A stretch of 64,000 nucleotides of DNA from PCRC01 sp040384665 (GCA_040384665.1 JAZKIY010000003.1:1-64000), one strand, 5' to 3'. Shown: positions 26,982 through 35,911, counted from the stretch's first letter. The notes: generated by a model from the letters alone, not told the origin. Translations and numbers: made by a program.

Positions 26982-27380
26982 ATGACACAACCCACCGACC
27001 TCAAGTTCCTGATTGTTGACGACTTCTCCACCATGCGGCGGATTGTGCGCAACCTGCTCAAAGAGATGGGGTATGCCAATGCCGATGAGGCCGAGGACGG
27101 CGTCAACGCACTGCAAAAGCTGCGCAACGGCCACTTCGACTTTGTGGTCACCGACATCAACATGCCCAACATGAACGGCTTCGAGCTGCTGGCGCAGATC
27201 CGGGCAGAGGATGCGCTCAAAGGGCTGCCGGTGCTGATGGTCACCGCCGAAGCGCGCAAGGAAGACATCGTGCTGGCCGCCAAAAATGGCGCTTCGGGTT
27301 ACATCGTCAAACCGTTCACCAAGGCTACGCTGGACGAGAAGGTGAACAAAATCATGCAGAAACATGCACTGACCGCCTAA
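26982..27380 (+). CDS. cheY: chemotaxis response regulator CheY (enteric-like)
   Basis: This 132-residue receiver is close to enteric CheY: LKFLIVDDFSTMRRIVRNLLKEMGY with D13/D14, acceptor D58 (VVTDINMPNMNG), T of LMVTAEARKED and K of YIVKPFT. The ATG at 26982 follows TGGAG. Adjacent cheZ and the enteric-like sequence mark it as the likely motor-binding CheY. It sits in the motAB transcript rather than in either che cluster. Confidence 0.95.
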   Translation: MTQPTDLKFLIVDDFSTMRRIVRNLLKEMGYANADEAEDGVNALQKLRNGHFDFVVTDINMPNMNGFELLAQIRAEDALKGLPVLMVTAEARKEDIVLAAKNGASGYIVKPFTKATLDEKVNKIMQKHALTA

Positions 27381-27397
27381 ACCACCAGGGGACATCC

Positions 27398-28024
27398 ATG
27401 TCTGAACATCCCGTTACCCTGGCAGAGGCTGCAGAGCCCGAGGCTTTTGATGTGTTCCACCGCATCGGCAACCTGACCCGCAGCCTGCATGACGCGCTGA
27501 AAGAGCTGGGCTACGACAAACAAATCGAGAGCTCCATCGGCAGCTTGCCCGATGCACGCTCCCGGCTCAGCTTCATCGCCCGCTTGACCGGCGAGGCGGC
27601 CGAAAAGGTGCTCAACACGGTGGATTGCGCGCAGCTGCAGCAAAACGCGCTGATCACCGAGGCCAACCGGCTCGAAACCCTGCTGGACGCCGGTGGCAAC
27701 GACGCCGCGGTCCGCGCCGAGATGAAAGCCTTTGTCGGCTGTGTGCGCGGTACGGCTCAGCAGGCCGGCGCGCAGCTCACCGACATCATGCTGGCCCAGG
27801 ATTTTCACGACCTGACCGGCCAGACCATCCGCAAGGTGGTCGAAATCGCCACCACGCTGGAAGACTCGCTGGTCCAGCTGTTGCTGGACGCCACACCCCC
27901 CGAGGAGCGGATGGCGGTTCAGTCAGAGGGTTTGCAGGGTCCGGTGGCCGATGCCACCGGGCGGCTCGATGTGGTGTCCAACCAGGCCCAGGTCGACGAG
28001 ATGCTGGAGAGCATGGGCTTTTGA
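27398..28024 (+). CDS. cheZ: protein phosphatase CheZ
   Basis: This 208-residue protein dephosphorylates CheY-P. The long helical hairpin includes QDFHDLTGQTIRKVVEI, where D138 and Q142 correspond to the catalytic D143 and Q147 of the E. coli protein. The C-terminal amphipathic peptide QAQVDEMLESMGF is the CheY-tethering helix. It is 17 bases after cheY. A CGGG/CCCG inverted repeat follows the stop. Confidence 0.95.
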   Translation: MSEHPVTLAEAAEPEAFDVFHRIGNLTRSLHDALKELGYDKQIESSIGSLPDARSRLSFIARLTGEAAEKVLNTVDCAQLQQNALITEANRLETLLDAGGNDAAVRAEMKAFVGCVRGTAQQAGAQLTDIMLAQDFHDLTGQTIRKVVEIATTLEDSLVQLLLDATPPEERMAVQSEGLQGPVADATGRLDVVSNQAQVDEMLESMGF

Positions 28025-28055
28025 ACAACCGGGTTTTTGCCCGCTTGATCCGAAC

Positions 28056-28082
28056 TTCAGAAAGGTGACCTGCTGCGAATAA
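28056..28082 (+). promoter_or_regulatory. weak sigma-28-like site before flhB
   Basis: TTCA (28056-28059), 15 bases, then GCGAATAA (28075-28082) gives the right spacing but two mismatches in each box. It lies 24 bases before flhB. It could be a chance match, since flhB is an early gene in most systems. Confidence 0.25.
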
Positions 28083-28106
28083 TGGTGCGCAACACCAGGT
28101 TCGTGC

Positions 28107-29240
28107 ATGTCCGCATCAGAAACAAGTCGAGAAGACCGTCAGTTACCCGCCACCGAGCGACGCCTGGAGCAGGCGCGCGAAGAAGGCCAGGTCGCCCGGT
28201 CCCGTGACCTGGTGCACCTGGTGGTGCTGTGCGTGATGATCGCGTTGATCATGGCGCTGGGCCCCTGGCTGGCGCAGAGCGCGCTGGAGCTGATGGCCAG
28301 CAGCCTGCGTTTTGACCGTGCCACCGTGTTCGAGTCCGGGCGCATGCTGCCCCGCCTGCTGCAAAGTGGCATGGCCGGTGGTCAGATTGCACTGCCGGTT
28401 GTGGGCGGTCTGGCGCTGCTCACCGCCGGTGCCACCGTGGTGGTGGGTGGCTGGAACCTCACCGGCCAGGTGCTCGAGCCCAAATTCTCCAAAGTTGATC
28501 CAATGGCCGGTCTTGGTCGGCTGTTCGCCGTTCGCCACCTGGCCGACCACAGCCGGGTGATTGCGGTCACCGCCGGTTTCCTGTGCACCGCCGGTTGGTA
28601 TGTGTACAGCCACCTGGGTGAGTTGCAGATGCTGGGCCGCATGCCGCTGGAAAAAGCCATGCAGGTCGGTTTTGAGTGGTTTTCCGCCGGCCTGCTGGGC
28701 CTGGTGGTGGTGGCGGTGGTGTCGGCGTTGGTCGATGTGCCGTTGCAGCTCTTCAAGCACCATTCCGAGCTGCGCATGACGCTGGAAGAGGTCAAGCGCG
28801 AGAACAAGGAGTCCGAAGGCGACCCGCACATGAAAGGCGAACGCCGCCGCCGTGCGCGCAGCATGTCGCGTTCCCGCATGCTGTCGGCTGTGCCGCAGGC
28901 CGACGTGATTGTGGTCAACCCAACCCACTACGCGGTGGCCCTGCGCTACGACGAAACCACGATGCAGGCGCCCCGCATCGTGGCCATGGGGGTGGACCTC
29001 GTGGCCCTGAAGATCCGGGAGGTGGCCAAGGCCGCCCGGGTGCCGATTCTGGATGCGCCACCACTGGCCCGGGCACTGTACCGCCATGGCGAGGTGGACC
29101 GTGAAGTGCCGGTGGTGCTGTACACCGCTGTGGCCCAGGTGCTGGCCTACATCGCCCGCCTGCGCACCGCCCTCAAGACGCCGCCAGCGCCTGACATTGC
29201 CGTGCCACCGGGCTTGGACCCGTTGGAGGTCAAGCCATGA
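28107..29240 (+). CDS. flhB: flagellar export apparatus protein FlhB
   Basis: This 377-residue protein controls the switch of export specificity from rod/hook to filament. Four transmembrane segments lie between about 30 and 210. The cytoplasmic domain has the autocleavage motif N271-P272-T273-H274 in VVNPTHYAVALRYD, followed by APRIVAMGVDLVALKIREVA. The N-terminus ETSREDRQLPATERRLEQAREEGQVARSRDL is typical. The stop overlaps flhA by four bases. Confidence 0.96.
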   Translation: MSASETSREDRQLPATERRLEQAREEGQVARSRDLVHLVVLCVMIALIMALGPWLAQSALELMASSLRFDRATVFESGRMLPRLLQSGMAGGQIALPVVGGLALLTAGATVVVGGWNLTGQVLEPKFSKVDPMAGLGRLFAVRHLADHSRVIAVTAGFLCTAGWYVYSHLGELQMLGRMPLEKAMQVGFEWFSAGLLGLVVVAVVSALVDVPLQLFKHHSELRMTLEEVKRENKESEGDPHMKGERRRRARSMSRSRMLSAVPQADVIVVNPTHYAVALRYDETTMQAPRIVAMGVDLVALKIREVAKAARVPILDAPPLARALYRHGEVDREVPVVLYTAVAQVLAYIARLRTALKTPPAPDIAVPPGLDPLEVKP

Positions 29241-31321
29241 GCCAGCCGATGACCGCCGCTTCCGCGCTGGCCATGCTGCGCCGCATTCCCGACGGCCGCG
29301 CGCTGGGCGCGCCGATACTGATCCTGCTGATTCTGGCGATGATGCTGGTGCCGGTGCCACCGCTGATCCTGGATTTGATGTTCAGCCTCAACATCGCGGT
29401 GGCGCTGGTGGTGCTGATCGTCTCTAGCTACACCAAGCGCACACTGGATTTCGCCAGTTTCCCCAGCGTGCTGCTGGTCACCACCCTGTTGCGTCTGGCG
29501 CTGAACGTGGCGTCCACCCGCGCGGTGCTGATGAACGGCCACACCGGCACCGCCGCTGCTGGCCATGTGATCGAGTCGTTTGCCGAGTTCATGATCGGCG
29601 GCAGCCTGGCGGTGGGCGTGGTGGTGTTTGCGATTCTGACGGTGATCAACTTCGTGGTGATCACCAAGGGCGCCGGCCGCATTGCAGAGGTGTCGGCCCG
29701 GTTCGCACTGGACGCCATGCCTGGCAAACAGATGGCGATTGACGCCGACCTCGCCGCCGGCAGCCTGGACGAAAAAGAAGCCCGCCGCCGCCGGCTGGAA
29801 GTGACGCAGGAGGCCGAGTTCTACGGCTCGATGGACGGCGCCTCCAAGTTCGTGCGCGGCGATGCGATTGCCGGCATCCTGATCTTGTTCATCAACCTGC
29901 TGGGTGGCCTGGCCATTGGCATGTTCCAGCACGGCATGAGCTTCTCTGCCGCCATCAACAACTACGCGCTGCTGGCCATTGGCGACGGCCTGGTGGCCCA
30001 GGTGCCGGCGCTGGTGATTTCGGTGGCTGCCGGCCTGATCGTGTCGCGCGTTGGGGAAGACGACATTGGCCGCCAGATTGCCGGCCAGCTCTTCAACATG
30101 CCGCGTGCCCTGGGCCTGACGGCGGTGATGATTGGCATGCTGGGCATTGTGCCGGGCATGCCGCACTTTGCCTTCCTGTCGCTGGCCGCCTTGTTTGGCG
30201 GTGGCGCCTGGCTGCTGACGCGGGCAGCCGCGAGCCGGGCCATTGCCGAGCAACAGGCACCGCCGCCACCGGCGGTGGGCGCCGAAGCCACCTGGGACGA
30301 TGTGTTGCCCATCGACGTGATGTGCCTCGAAGTCGGCTACCGCCTGATTGCGCTGGTGGACAAGAACCAGGGTGGCGACCTGCTGCAGCGCATCAAGGGG
30401 GTGCGCAAAAAATTTGCCGCCGAGGTGGGCTTTTTGCCGCCTGCCGTGCACATCCGCGACAACCTGGAGCTGCACCCGTCGTCGTACCGTTTGCTGCTCA
30501 AAGGCGTGGTGGTCGGCGAAGGCCAGGCCCAGACCGGCATGTACATGGCCATCAACCCCGGCCACATCAACGTGCCGCTGATCGGCACCCCCACCACCGA
30601 CCCGGCCTTTGGCCTGCAAGCCGTGTGGGTGGAGCAGCGGGTGCGCGAACAGGCACAGGCGGCCGGCTACACCGTGGTGGATGCCGCCACCGTGATCGCC
30701 ACCCACCTGAACCACATCATGCAGACCAATGCCGCCGCGCTGCTGGGCCGGGCCGAGGTGCAGATGCTGATGGACCACGCCCGCAAGTTCACCCCCGGCC
30801 TGGTGGACGACGTGGTGCCCAAGGTCGTGCCGCTGGGCACGGTGCAGAAGGTGTTGCGCAACCTGCTGGACGAATCCATCCACATCCGCGACCTGCGCGG
30901 CATCCTGGAGCTGTTTGCCGAGTACGGCAGCGCCACCCAGGACGTGACCGAACTCACCCGTGACCTGCGTGTGGGCCTGTCGCCCGCGTTTGTACAAAAC
31001 CTCTATGGCGCCGTGCGCGAGCTGGGCGTGATCGCGGTGGAGCCCGGCCTGGAGCAATTGCTGGTGCAGGCCCTGTCGCCCGGCGCCCAGGTGCCGCTGG
31101 ACCCGTCGATCGCCGACATGCTGAGCGAACAGGCGGCCGAAGCAGCCAAGCTGCAGGAAGAGGCCGGTGTGCCCGCCTGCCTGCTGGTGCCCGACCGCAT
31201 CCGCCTGCCACTGTCGCGCCTGCTGCGCCGCGCCGCATCGCGCCTGCACGTGCTGGCGCATTCTGAAATTCCCCGTACCCACTCGATCCGCATCCACCGC
31301 GTTATTGGAGCCCACTCATGA
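29237..31321 (+). CDS. flhA: flagellar export apparatus protein FlhA
   Basis: This 694-residue protein forms the nonameric export ring and proton channel. About eight transmembrane helices fill residues 20-335, with the FHIPEP-region sequence RFALDAMPGKQMAIDADLAAG. The cytoplasmic domain (about 355-690) binds chaperone-substrate complexes. The start overlaps flhB and the stop overlaps flhF (ATGA), so the flhB-A-F block is translationally coupled. Confidence 0.96.
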   Translation: MSQPMTAASALAMLRRIPDGRALGAPILILLILAMMLVPVPPLILDLMFSLNIAVALVVLIVSSYTKRTLDFASFPSVLLVTTLLRLALNVASTRAVLMNGHTGTAAAGHVIESFAEFMIGGSLAVGVVVFAILTVINFVVITKGAGRIAEVSARFALDAMPGKQMAIDADLAAGSLDEKEARRRRLEVTQEAEFYGSMDGASKFVRGDAIAGILILFINLLGGLAIGMFQHGMSFSAAINNYALLAIGDGLVAQVPALVISVAAGLIVSRVGEDDIGRQIAGQLFNMPRALGLTAVMIGMLGIVPGMPHFAFLSLAALFGGGAWLLTRAAASRAIAEQQAPPPPAVGAEATWDDVLPIDVMCLEVGYRLIALVDKNQGGDLLQRIKGVRKKFAAEVGFLPPAVHIRDNLELHPSSYRLLLKGVVVGEGQAQTGMYMAINPGHINVPLIGTPTTDPAFGLQAVWVEQRVREQAQAAGYTVVDAATVIATHLNHIMQTNAAALLGRAEVQMLMDHARKFTPGLVDDVVPKVVPLGTVQKVLRNLLDESIHIRDLRGILELFAEYGSATQDVTELTRDLRVGLSPAFVQNLYGAVRELGVIAVEPGLEQLLVQALSPGAQVPLDPSIADMLSEQAAEAAKLQEEAGVPACLLVPDRIRLPLSRLLRRAASRLHVLAHSEIPRTHSIRIHRVIGAHS

Positions 31322-32748
31322 ACGTCCAACGATTCACTGGCAAGAATGCCCGGGAAGCCATTGCCAAAGTCCGCGCCACCCTGGGCGAACACGCGGTGGT
31401 GCTGTCCAACCGGCCGATCCCCAGCGGCGTGGAAATCCTGGCGATTCCAGGCACCGACGTGCCCGATGCCAGCGCCGCACCGACCACCCCGTCGGTCGCC
31501 CGTGCGGTGGTGACGCGCTCGAAAGTGGAGCCGATGAGCACCGTGTCGTTCGAGACCTTTGTGCGGGAACGCCAGAAGCAGCAGGTGACTGCGCCTGAGA
31601 GCGAGGCACCGGTGTCGCCGCAGCGTGCCGCCATGGCCAATGCCCCCCGTGCGCCCCAGCAGCCTGGCCGTTTTGCGGCGGAAACCCTGGCGGCCACAGC
31701 GACAACGCCCACCCCCATCGCCACAGTCCCCAGCCTGCCTGAAAAAGGGCCCGCCAGCGTGGCCAGCCCGGCCGCGTTCGATGCCAACCAGGTGCTGATG
31801 GAAGAGCTGAAGTCGATGCGCAGCATGATCGCCTCGCAGCTGTCGTCGCTGTCGTGGTTTGACACGGTGCGCCGCAGCCCGGTGCAGACGCAGCTGCTGC
31901 GCCTGATGCTCGGCAACGGTTTTTCGCCCGCACTGGCCCGCCACATGGTCAACCGCCTGCCGGCCGACCGCAGCGACGCCGAGGCCGATGCCAGCCAGTG
32001 GCTCAAAGACGTGATCTCGCACAACCTGCACTGCATCCCCGAGCAGGAGTCCATCCTCAACGCCGGTGGCGTGTTCGCGCTGGTCGGCCCGACCGGCGTG
32101 GGCAAAACCACCACCACCGCCAAGATCGCCGCCGGCTTCGCGCTCAAGCACGGTGCCGGCTCGGTGGGACTGATCACCATGGACACCTACCGCATGGCCG
32201 CGTCCGACCAGCTGCGGGCCTTTGGCCGCCTGCTCAACATCCCGGTGCACACCGCACGCGACGCCGCCTCGCTGGCAGACCTGCTGGAGCTGTTTGACAA
32301 AAAGCAGCTGGTGCTGATCGACACCGTGGGTGCCAGCCAGCGCGACCAGCGCCTGGCCGAGTTGTTTGCCGCCTTGCCGTCCAACAAGGTCACCCGCCTG
32401 CTGGTGCTGAACGCCGCCGCCCAGGCCGAAACGCTGGACGAAGTGGTACAGACCTACGGCCACGGCCCCGGCACCCGCTGCGTCATCACCAAACTGGACG
32501 AGGCGGTGAAAACCGGCGGTGCGGTGGACGTGGTGGTGCGGCGCCACCTGCTGGTGGAAGGCATTGCCAACGGCCAGCGTGTGCCAGAAGACTGGCACAG
32601 CGCCCGGCCGCAGCTGCTGGCCCAGAAAGCCCTGCAGACCCGGCCCTCTTCGGTGTTCACCACCGACGACAGCGAGCTGGGCCTGGTGATGACCGCCCCC
32701 GAGATTGCCTGGATGAACGCCGGCATGACCGAGAGCCGCCATGCTTGA
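31318..32748 (+). CDS. flhF: flagellar placement GTPase FlhF
   Basis: This 476-residue SRP-type GTPase sets the site and number of flagella. The basic B region MNVQRFTGKNAREAIAKVRATLGEHAVVLSNR is followed by a long Ala/Pro/Thr-rich linker, an N domain and the G domain with G1 GPTGVGKT (about 257-264), DTYRMAASDQL, G3 DTVG and G4 TKLDEA. Presence of flhF suggests polar or otherwise placed flagella. It overlaps the following FlhG-like gene by eight bases. Confidence 0.95.
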   Translation: MNVQRFTGKNAREAIAKVRATLGEHAVVLSNRPIPSGVEILAIPGTDVPDASAAPTTPSVARAVVTRSKVEPMSTVSFETFVRERQKQQVTAPESEAPVSPQRAAMANAPRAPQQPGRFAAETLAATATTPTPIATVPSLPEKGPASVASPAAFDANQVLMEELKSMRSMIASQLSSLSWFDTVRRSPVQTQLLRLMLGNGFSPALARHMVNRLPADRSDAEADASQWLKDVISHNLHCIPEQESILNAGGVFALVGPTGVGKTTTTAKIAAGFALKHGAGSVGLITMDTYRMAASDQLRAFGRLLNIPVHTARDAASLADLLELFDKKQLVLIDTVGASQRDQRLAELFAALPSNKVTRLLVLNAAAQAETLDEVVQTYGHGPGTRCVITKLDEAVKTGGAVDVVVRRHLLVEGIANGQRVPEDWHSARPQLLAQKALQTRPSSVFTTDDSELGLVMTAPEIAWMNAGMTESRHA

Positions 32749-33502
32749 CCAGGGCCGCGACCAGGCCGCAGGGCTGCGGCGGCTGATGGGCCGCCCGGCG
32801 CTGAACCTGATGGCTTTCCCCCTCAGTGCGAACGACGCGCAGGGCGGTGCCTGGGTCGGCCAGGTGGCCCGCACGCTGCACAGCCTGGGCTCGCGCGCGC
32901 TGGTGATCGACGCCAGCGGTGGTGAAGTCGCCCGCGCGCTGGGCGTGGCCCGGCCCACCAGAGAACTGATGGACCTGCTGGCCGGCAGCCACCGCTTTGA
33001 CGACGTGGCCACCGTGACCCGCGAAGGGGTTTATCTGGTGCGGGCCGATGCCGGGCTGGACGCTTTCGTCGCCAGTGGCGGTGCACCGCAAGACCTGTTG
33101 CGCGGCTTTGCCGATTTGTCGCACGGCTTTGACGTGCTGCTGCTGGCCATGCCGGCCGGTGAGCTGGCCTCGCTCACGTCCCCCACCAATACCGTGCCGG
33201 TGATGGTGGCCGACGCTGGCCCTGAGGGCGTGCAGCAAGCCTACGCCACCATCAAGCAACTCTCGGCCGATTTTGGCTACGGCCAGTTTGCGCTGGCCCT
33301 GCGCGGCGCCGTGGGCCCCAGCGAGGCCATGGCGGTCCACGCCCGCGTGGCCCATGCCGCCCGCACATTTTTGAACGCTGGCGTCACGCTGGCAGGCTGG
33401 ATACCGGCCGCAGCGGCCGGTGGCGCTGTGACGCACGCGGCGCTGGAGCGGCTGGTCCAGTCGCTGCTCGACACCGCGTCCACCCCCGTGTTCAGGCACT
33501 GA
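32741..33502 (+). CDS. flhG: FlhG-like protein lacking the ATPase P-loop
   Basis: The position after flhF and before fliA, and the N-terminus DQAAGLRRLMG (residues 7-17), match FlhG/FleN, where DQAxxLR is the helix that stimulates FlhF GTPase. The protein has 253 residues. Where FlhG has the deviant Walker A (KGGxGKT) this one reads PLSANDAQGGAWVGQVARTL, with no lysine; the next strand ALVIDASGG keeps one Asp of the usual LLLDADLG. It therefore looks like a MinD-fold protein that has lost ATP binding. The frame is intact and overlaps flhF, so it is not an obvious pseudogene. Confidence 0.8.
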   Translation: MLDQGRDQAAGLRRLMGRPALNLMAFPLSANDAQGGAWVGQVARTLHSLGSRALVIDASGGEVARALGVARPTRELMDLLAGSHRFDDVATVTREGVYLVRADAGLDAFVASGGAPQDLLRGFADLSHGFDVLLLAMPAGELASLTSPTNTVPVMVADAGPEGVQQAYATIKQLSADFGYGQFALALRGAVGPSEAMAVHARVAHAARTFLNAGVTLAGWIPAAAAGGAVTHAALERLVQSLLDTASTPVFRH

Positions 33503-33523
33503 TTCATGTTGGAGAACCATACG

Positions 33524-34237
33524 ATGTACACCGCCAAAGGCACTTTGCAACGCACCGCTGGCATTGAGCAGTACCTGCCGATGGTGCGCCGACAGGCGTC
33601 CAAAATGATAGGCCGCCTGCCCGCCAACGTGGAGCTGGACGACCTGATCCAGGCCGGCACCATGGGACTGATGGACGCGATGCAGCGCTACGAACAAGGC
33701 CATGGCGCTGAGTTCGAGACCTTTGCCATGCTGCGCGTGCGCGGCGCCATGCTGGACGAGCTGCGCGGCGCCGACTGGGTGCCCCGTTCGGTGCGCAAGA
33801 GCCAGCGCGGCATTGCCGAGGCGGTACACAAGCTGGAGCAAAGGCTCCGCCGTGCGCCCAAAGACACAGAAATTGCCGCCGAACTCAAAGTGTCACTGGA
33901 GCAGTACCACGACATGCTGACCGACGTGCGTGGCGCACAGCTGGTCTACATTGGCGACTACGACTCGGAAGACGGCGAGTCCAGCTACCTGGACCGCCAC
34001 ATGTCGGACGAGAGTTCCAACCCGGCCGACCAGCTGACCGACCTGCGTTTTCGCCAGGCGCTGGTGAACGCCATCACCCAGCTGCCCGAGCGCGAGCAGT
34101 ACATCATGAGCATGTACTACGAGCACGACATGAACCTGAAGGAAATTGCCGCTGTGCTGGGTGTGACCGAGTCCCGCGTCTGCCAGCTGCACAGCCAGGC
34201 GGTGGCCCGCCTGCGCTCCCGCCTCAAGGAGTGGTGA
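33524..34237 (+). CDS. fliA: RNA polymerase sigma factor FliA (sigma-28)
   Basis: This 237-residue sigma factor reads late flagellar and chemotaxis promoters. Region 2 includes YLPMVRRQASKMIGRLPANVELDDLIQAGTMGLMDAMQRYEQGHGAEFETFAMLRVRGAMLDELR; region 3 has VRKSQRGIAEAVHKLEQRL; region 4 has LPEREQYIMSMYYEHDMNLKEIAAVLGVTESRVCQLHSQAVARLR. ATG 33524 follows GGAGA by eight bases and is preferred to ATG 33506. Sigma-28 matches at 697, 24742, 25018, 35105 and 46404 are its probable targets. Confidence 0.96.
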   Translation: MYTAKGTLQRTAGIEQYLPMVRRQASKMIGRLPANVELDDLIQAGTMGLMDAMQRYEQGHGAEFETFAMLRVRGAMLDELRGADWVPRSVRKSQRGIAEAVHKLEQRLRRAPKDTEIAAELKVSLEQYHDMLTDVRGAQLVYIGDYDSEDGESSYLDRHMSDESSNPADQLTDLRFRQALVNAITQLPEREQYIMSMYYEHDMNLKEIAAVLGVTESRVCQLHSQAVARLRSRLKEW

Positions 34238-34255
34238 GGTCTGACACTGGCCGTT

Positions 34256-34373
34256 CAGGCCAATTTTTGGCCTTGAAACGCCTCTGGCGGGCTTTTCAGG
34301 GCAATTTTTAAGTCTTTTATGCCTCAAGCCCTAGTGCAGGCTTGCGGTACAGCTATGAATACCATAGCTGTAC
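34256..34373. repeat. intergenic palindrome array between convergent fliA and flgN
   Basis: Three inverted repeats stand in tandem: an imperfect ten-base one at 34256-34279, a six-base one at 34325-34344 (CAAGCC/GGCTTG) and a perfect 11-base one at 34347-34373 with a five-base loop. Convergent flanking genes suggest bidirectional termination. From memory the right part (hairpin pair followed by AGCTATG) resembles a dispersed intergenic repeat common in Comamonadaceae; I cannot verify this here, and I see no second copy in the window. Confidence 0.6.
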
Positions 34374-34391
34374 GCAGTCAGGCAGGTGGGG

Positions 34392-34769
34392 TCAGGCAGA
34401 GCCCATGGCGCGGCTGCTGAGCGACGACAGCAGCAAACCGGCAGGGGCGTAGACGCGTTGCGTCTGCATCTCGGAAAGTGACCCGTGCGACGAGCCCAAA
34501 GCGTCCAGCGAGCGGCGCACGTCTGACTGGCGGCGGTGCAGCATGGTGCCCACCGTCATGGCCTGTTTCTGGATCGCTTCCACCCGCTGGCGCTGCGCCG
34601 CCATCTGCGGCGTGCCGGCATACGCCAGCACCTGGCCCAGCGCCTGCGACAAGCTGGTGCTCAGCACCGGCAGCGAATCGGCCACGCCCTCCAGCACCAG
34701 CGTGCGCTGGCTTTCCAGCAACAGCTCAATGCTGTCGAGCAACTGGTCGAGGGTGGGCTGTGGGGTCAT
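34392..34769 (-). CDS. flgN: FlgN-like flagellar chaperone
   Basis: This 125-residue helical protein follows flgM with a three-base gap, the standard flgM-flgN pair. FlgN is the export chaperone of the junction proteins FlgK and FlgL. The N-terminal helix LDQLLDSIELLLESQRTLVLEGVADSL and the C-terminal TQRVYAPAGLLLSSLSSRAMGSA match the general FlgN pattern. Sequence conservation is low, so position carries much of the weight. Confidence 0.87.
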   Translation of the reverse strand: MTPQPTLDQLLDSIELLLESQRTLVLEGVADSLPVLSTSLSQALGQVLAYAGTPQMAAQRQRVEAIQKQAMTVGTMLHRRQSDVRRSLDALGSSHGSLSEMQTQRVYAPAGLLLSSLSSRAMGSA

Positions 34770-34772
34770 GGT

Positions 34773-35066
34773 TCAGGAAGCGCGTGGGCGGAGCAGGGCG
34801 CTCGCCTCGGCGATCAGGCGGTCGGAAATCACTTCTGGGTTGACGTTGAAGCGGCCTTGCTTGATGGCCTCCTTGATGGCCTCCACCTTGGCGCTGTCAA
34901 AGTCTACTGTGGTGTTGGGGGCGCCAATACGGGCGCCTGCGGCCGACAGGTCGACCCGGTCGACACCTTGCGTTGCCGCGCCTGCGGTGGCCTTGGTGGC
35001 CGGTTTGCCGCGCGCCGCCGCGTCGGGCGTGGCGGTGCTGATTTCTGGGGGAAGTCCGATTTTCAT
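34773..35066 (-). CDS. flgM: anti-sigma-28 factor FlgM
   Basis: This 97-residue protein holds FliA inactive until the hook is finished, then is exported. The N-terminal MKIG start, the disordered Ala/Thr-rich first half and the C-terminal sigma-binding part (DSAKVEAIKEAIKQGRFNVNPEVISDRLIAEASALL) are typical. A strong sigma-28 promoter match lies upstream, so FliA would drive its own inhibitor. Confidence 0.95.
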   Translation of the reverse strand: MKIGLPPEISTATPDAAARGKPATKATAGAATQGVDRVDLSAAGARIGAPNTTVDFDSAKVEAIKEAIKQGRFNVNPEVISDRLIAEASALLRPRAS

Positions 35067-35104
35067 AAAGTGCTCCAGTCAGACAATGCTCTTCTTAGGA
35101 ACTT

Positions 35105-35131
35105 TTTTCGGCATGGCTTGGGCAAACTGTA
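35105..35131 (-). promoter_or_regulatory. sigma-28 promoter of flgM
   Basis: On the minus strand TACAGTTT is followed by 11 bases and GCCGAAAA: seven of eight in the -35 octamer, seven of eight in the -10, and perfect spacing. It starts 39 bases before flgM, in the 122-base gap from flgA. Confidence 0.75.
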
Positions 35132-35188
35132 GGGTTGCCGGCGCGCAAAGTCCGAATTCCTGAGCAGTGGTGTGTCTCTGGCTTCCTT

Positions 35189-35911
35189 TCAGGGCTGCAG
35201 GTCCACAATCCGGCCGGCGCGCGCCACGCCGGTCACGGTGCGGCCAAAGTCGGTGCGCACACGCACCGGCTGGCCGTCGGCCGCCGTGCCGAGCGATTGG
35301 CCCGAGGCGGTGATGGCAAAACCACCGCCCAGCACCCGCAGCCGCACCACGTCGCCGGCAGTCACCACCGTGGCGGCACGCACCACGTCGGCATGCAACG
35401 GCTGGCCGGCCTGCAGCGGCCGCACCAGCACCTTGCCCAGCAGCGCTTCGGTGCCACGCGGCAGGCCGGTGCGTTCGCGCGTCAGCTCCACCTCGGTTTC
35501 GCGCAGGTCGTTGGCGCTCAGGGTGGTGCCGGCGGGCAGGGCAGACGCCGCCACCCAGGCCGGGCCCCAGACCGAGACCGTCACCGGGAATAGCACGCGC
35601 CAGTTGGCGCCGTCCACGCAGCGCACCCCCACCGAGGCGCGGCCCCACAGGCGCATGCCTGCCGGAACGAATGGTTCTGAGCGCAAACAGGGCGCCACCG
35701 GCGCCTGGGCCTCGGGCATGCCCAACTGCACCTCGATCCGCGCAGCGGGGTCGTTCACCGCCAGTTGTGCCTGCTGCAGGGCATAGGCCCGCAGCTCGTC
35801 GGCCGTCATCAGCGGTTGCACGGTTTGCGCCCACAGCGGCAGTGCCAGGCACAGGGCCAGCGCGGTGGTGGTGGGGCGTGTGAACGGCATGGCTCGGCGG
35901 AAAAATCGCAT
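35189..35911 (-). CDS. flgA: flagellar P-ring assembly chaperone FlgA
   Basis: From the ATG at 35909-35911 this is a 240-residue periplasmic protein; a start at 35890 would also give a signal peptide. The signal sequence ends near LALPLWAQT. The C-terminal SAF domain (about 115-235) has PAGTTLSANDLRETEVELTRE, LVRPLQAGQPLHADVV and VTAGDVVRLRVLGGGFAITASGQSLG, ending VARAGRIVDLQP. It is divergent from flgB; the 131-base gap holds no convincing sigma-28 or sigma-54 site, so promoters there are probably of the early class. Confidence 0.93.
   Translation of the reverse strand: MRFFRRAMPFTRPTTTALALCLALPLWAQTVQPLMTADELRAYALQQAQLAVNDPAARIEVQLGMPEAQAPVAPCLRSEPFVPAGMRLWGRASVGVRCVDGANWRVLFPVTVSVWGPAWVAASALPAGTTLSANDLRETEVELTRERTGLPRGTEALLGKVLVRPLQAGQPLHADVVRAATVVTAGDVVRLRVLGGGFAITASGQSLGTAADGQPVRVRTDFGRTVTGVARAGRIVDLQP

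Noticed and set aside
29147..31315. 722-codon open frame on the minus strand across flhA
   Set aside because: It is antisense to a clear flhA. Its translation is rich in His, Gln, Gly and Arg, as expected from the complement of GC-rich codons, and has no domain pattern.
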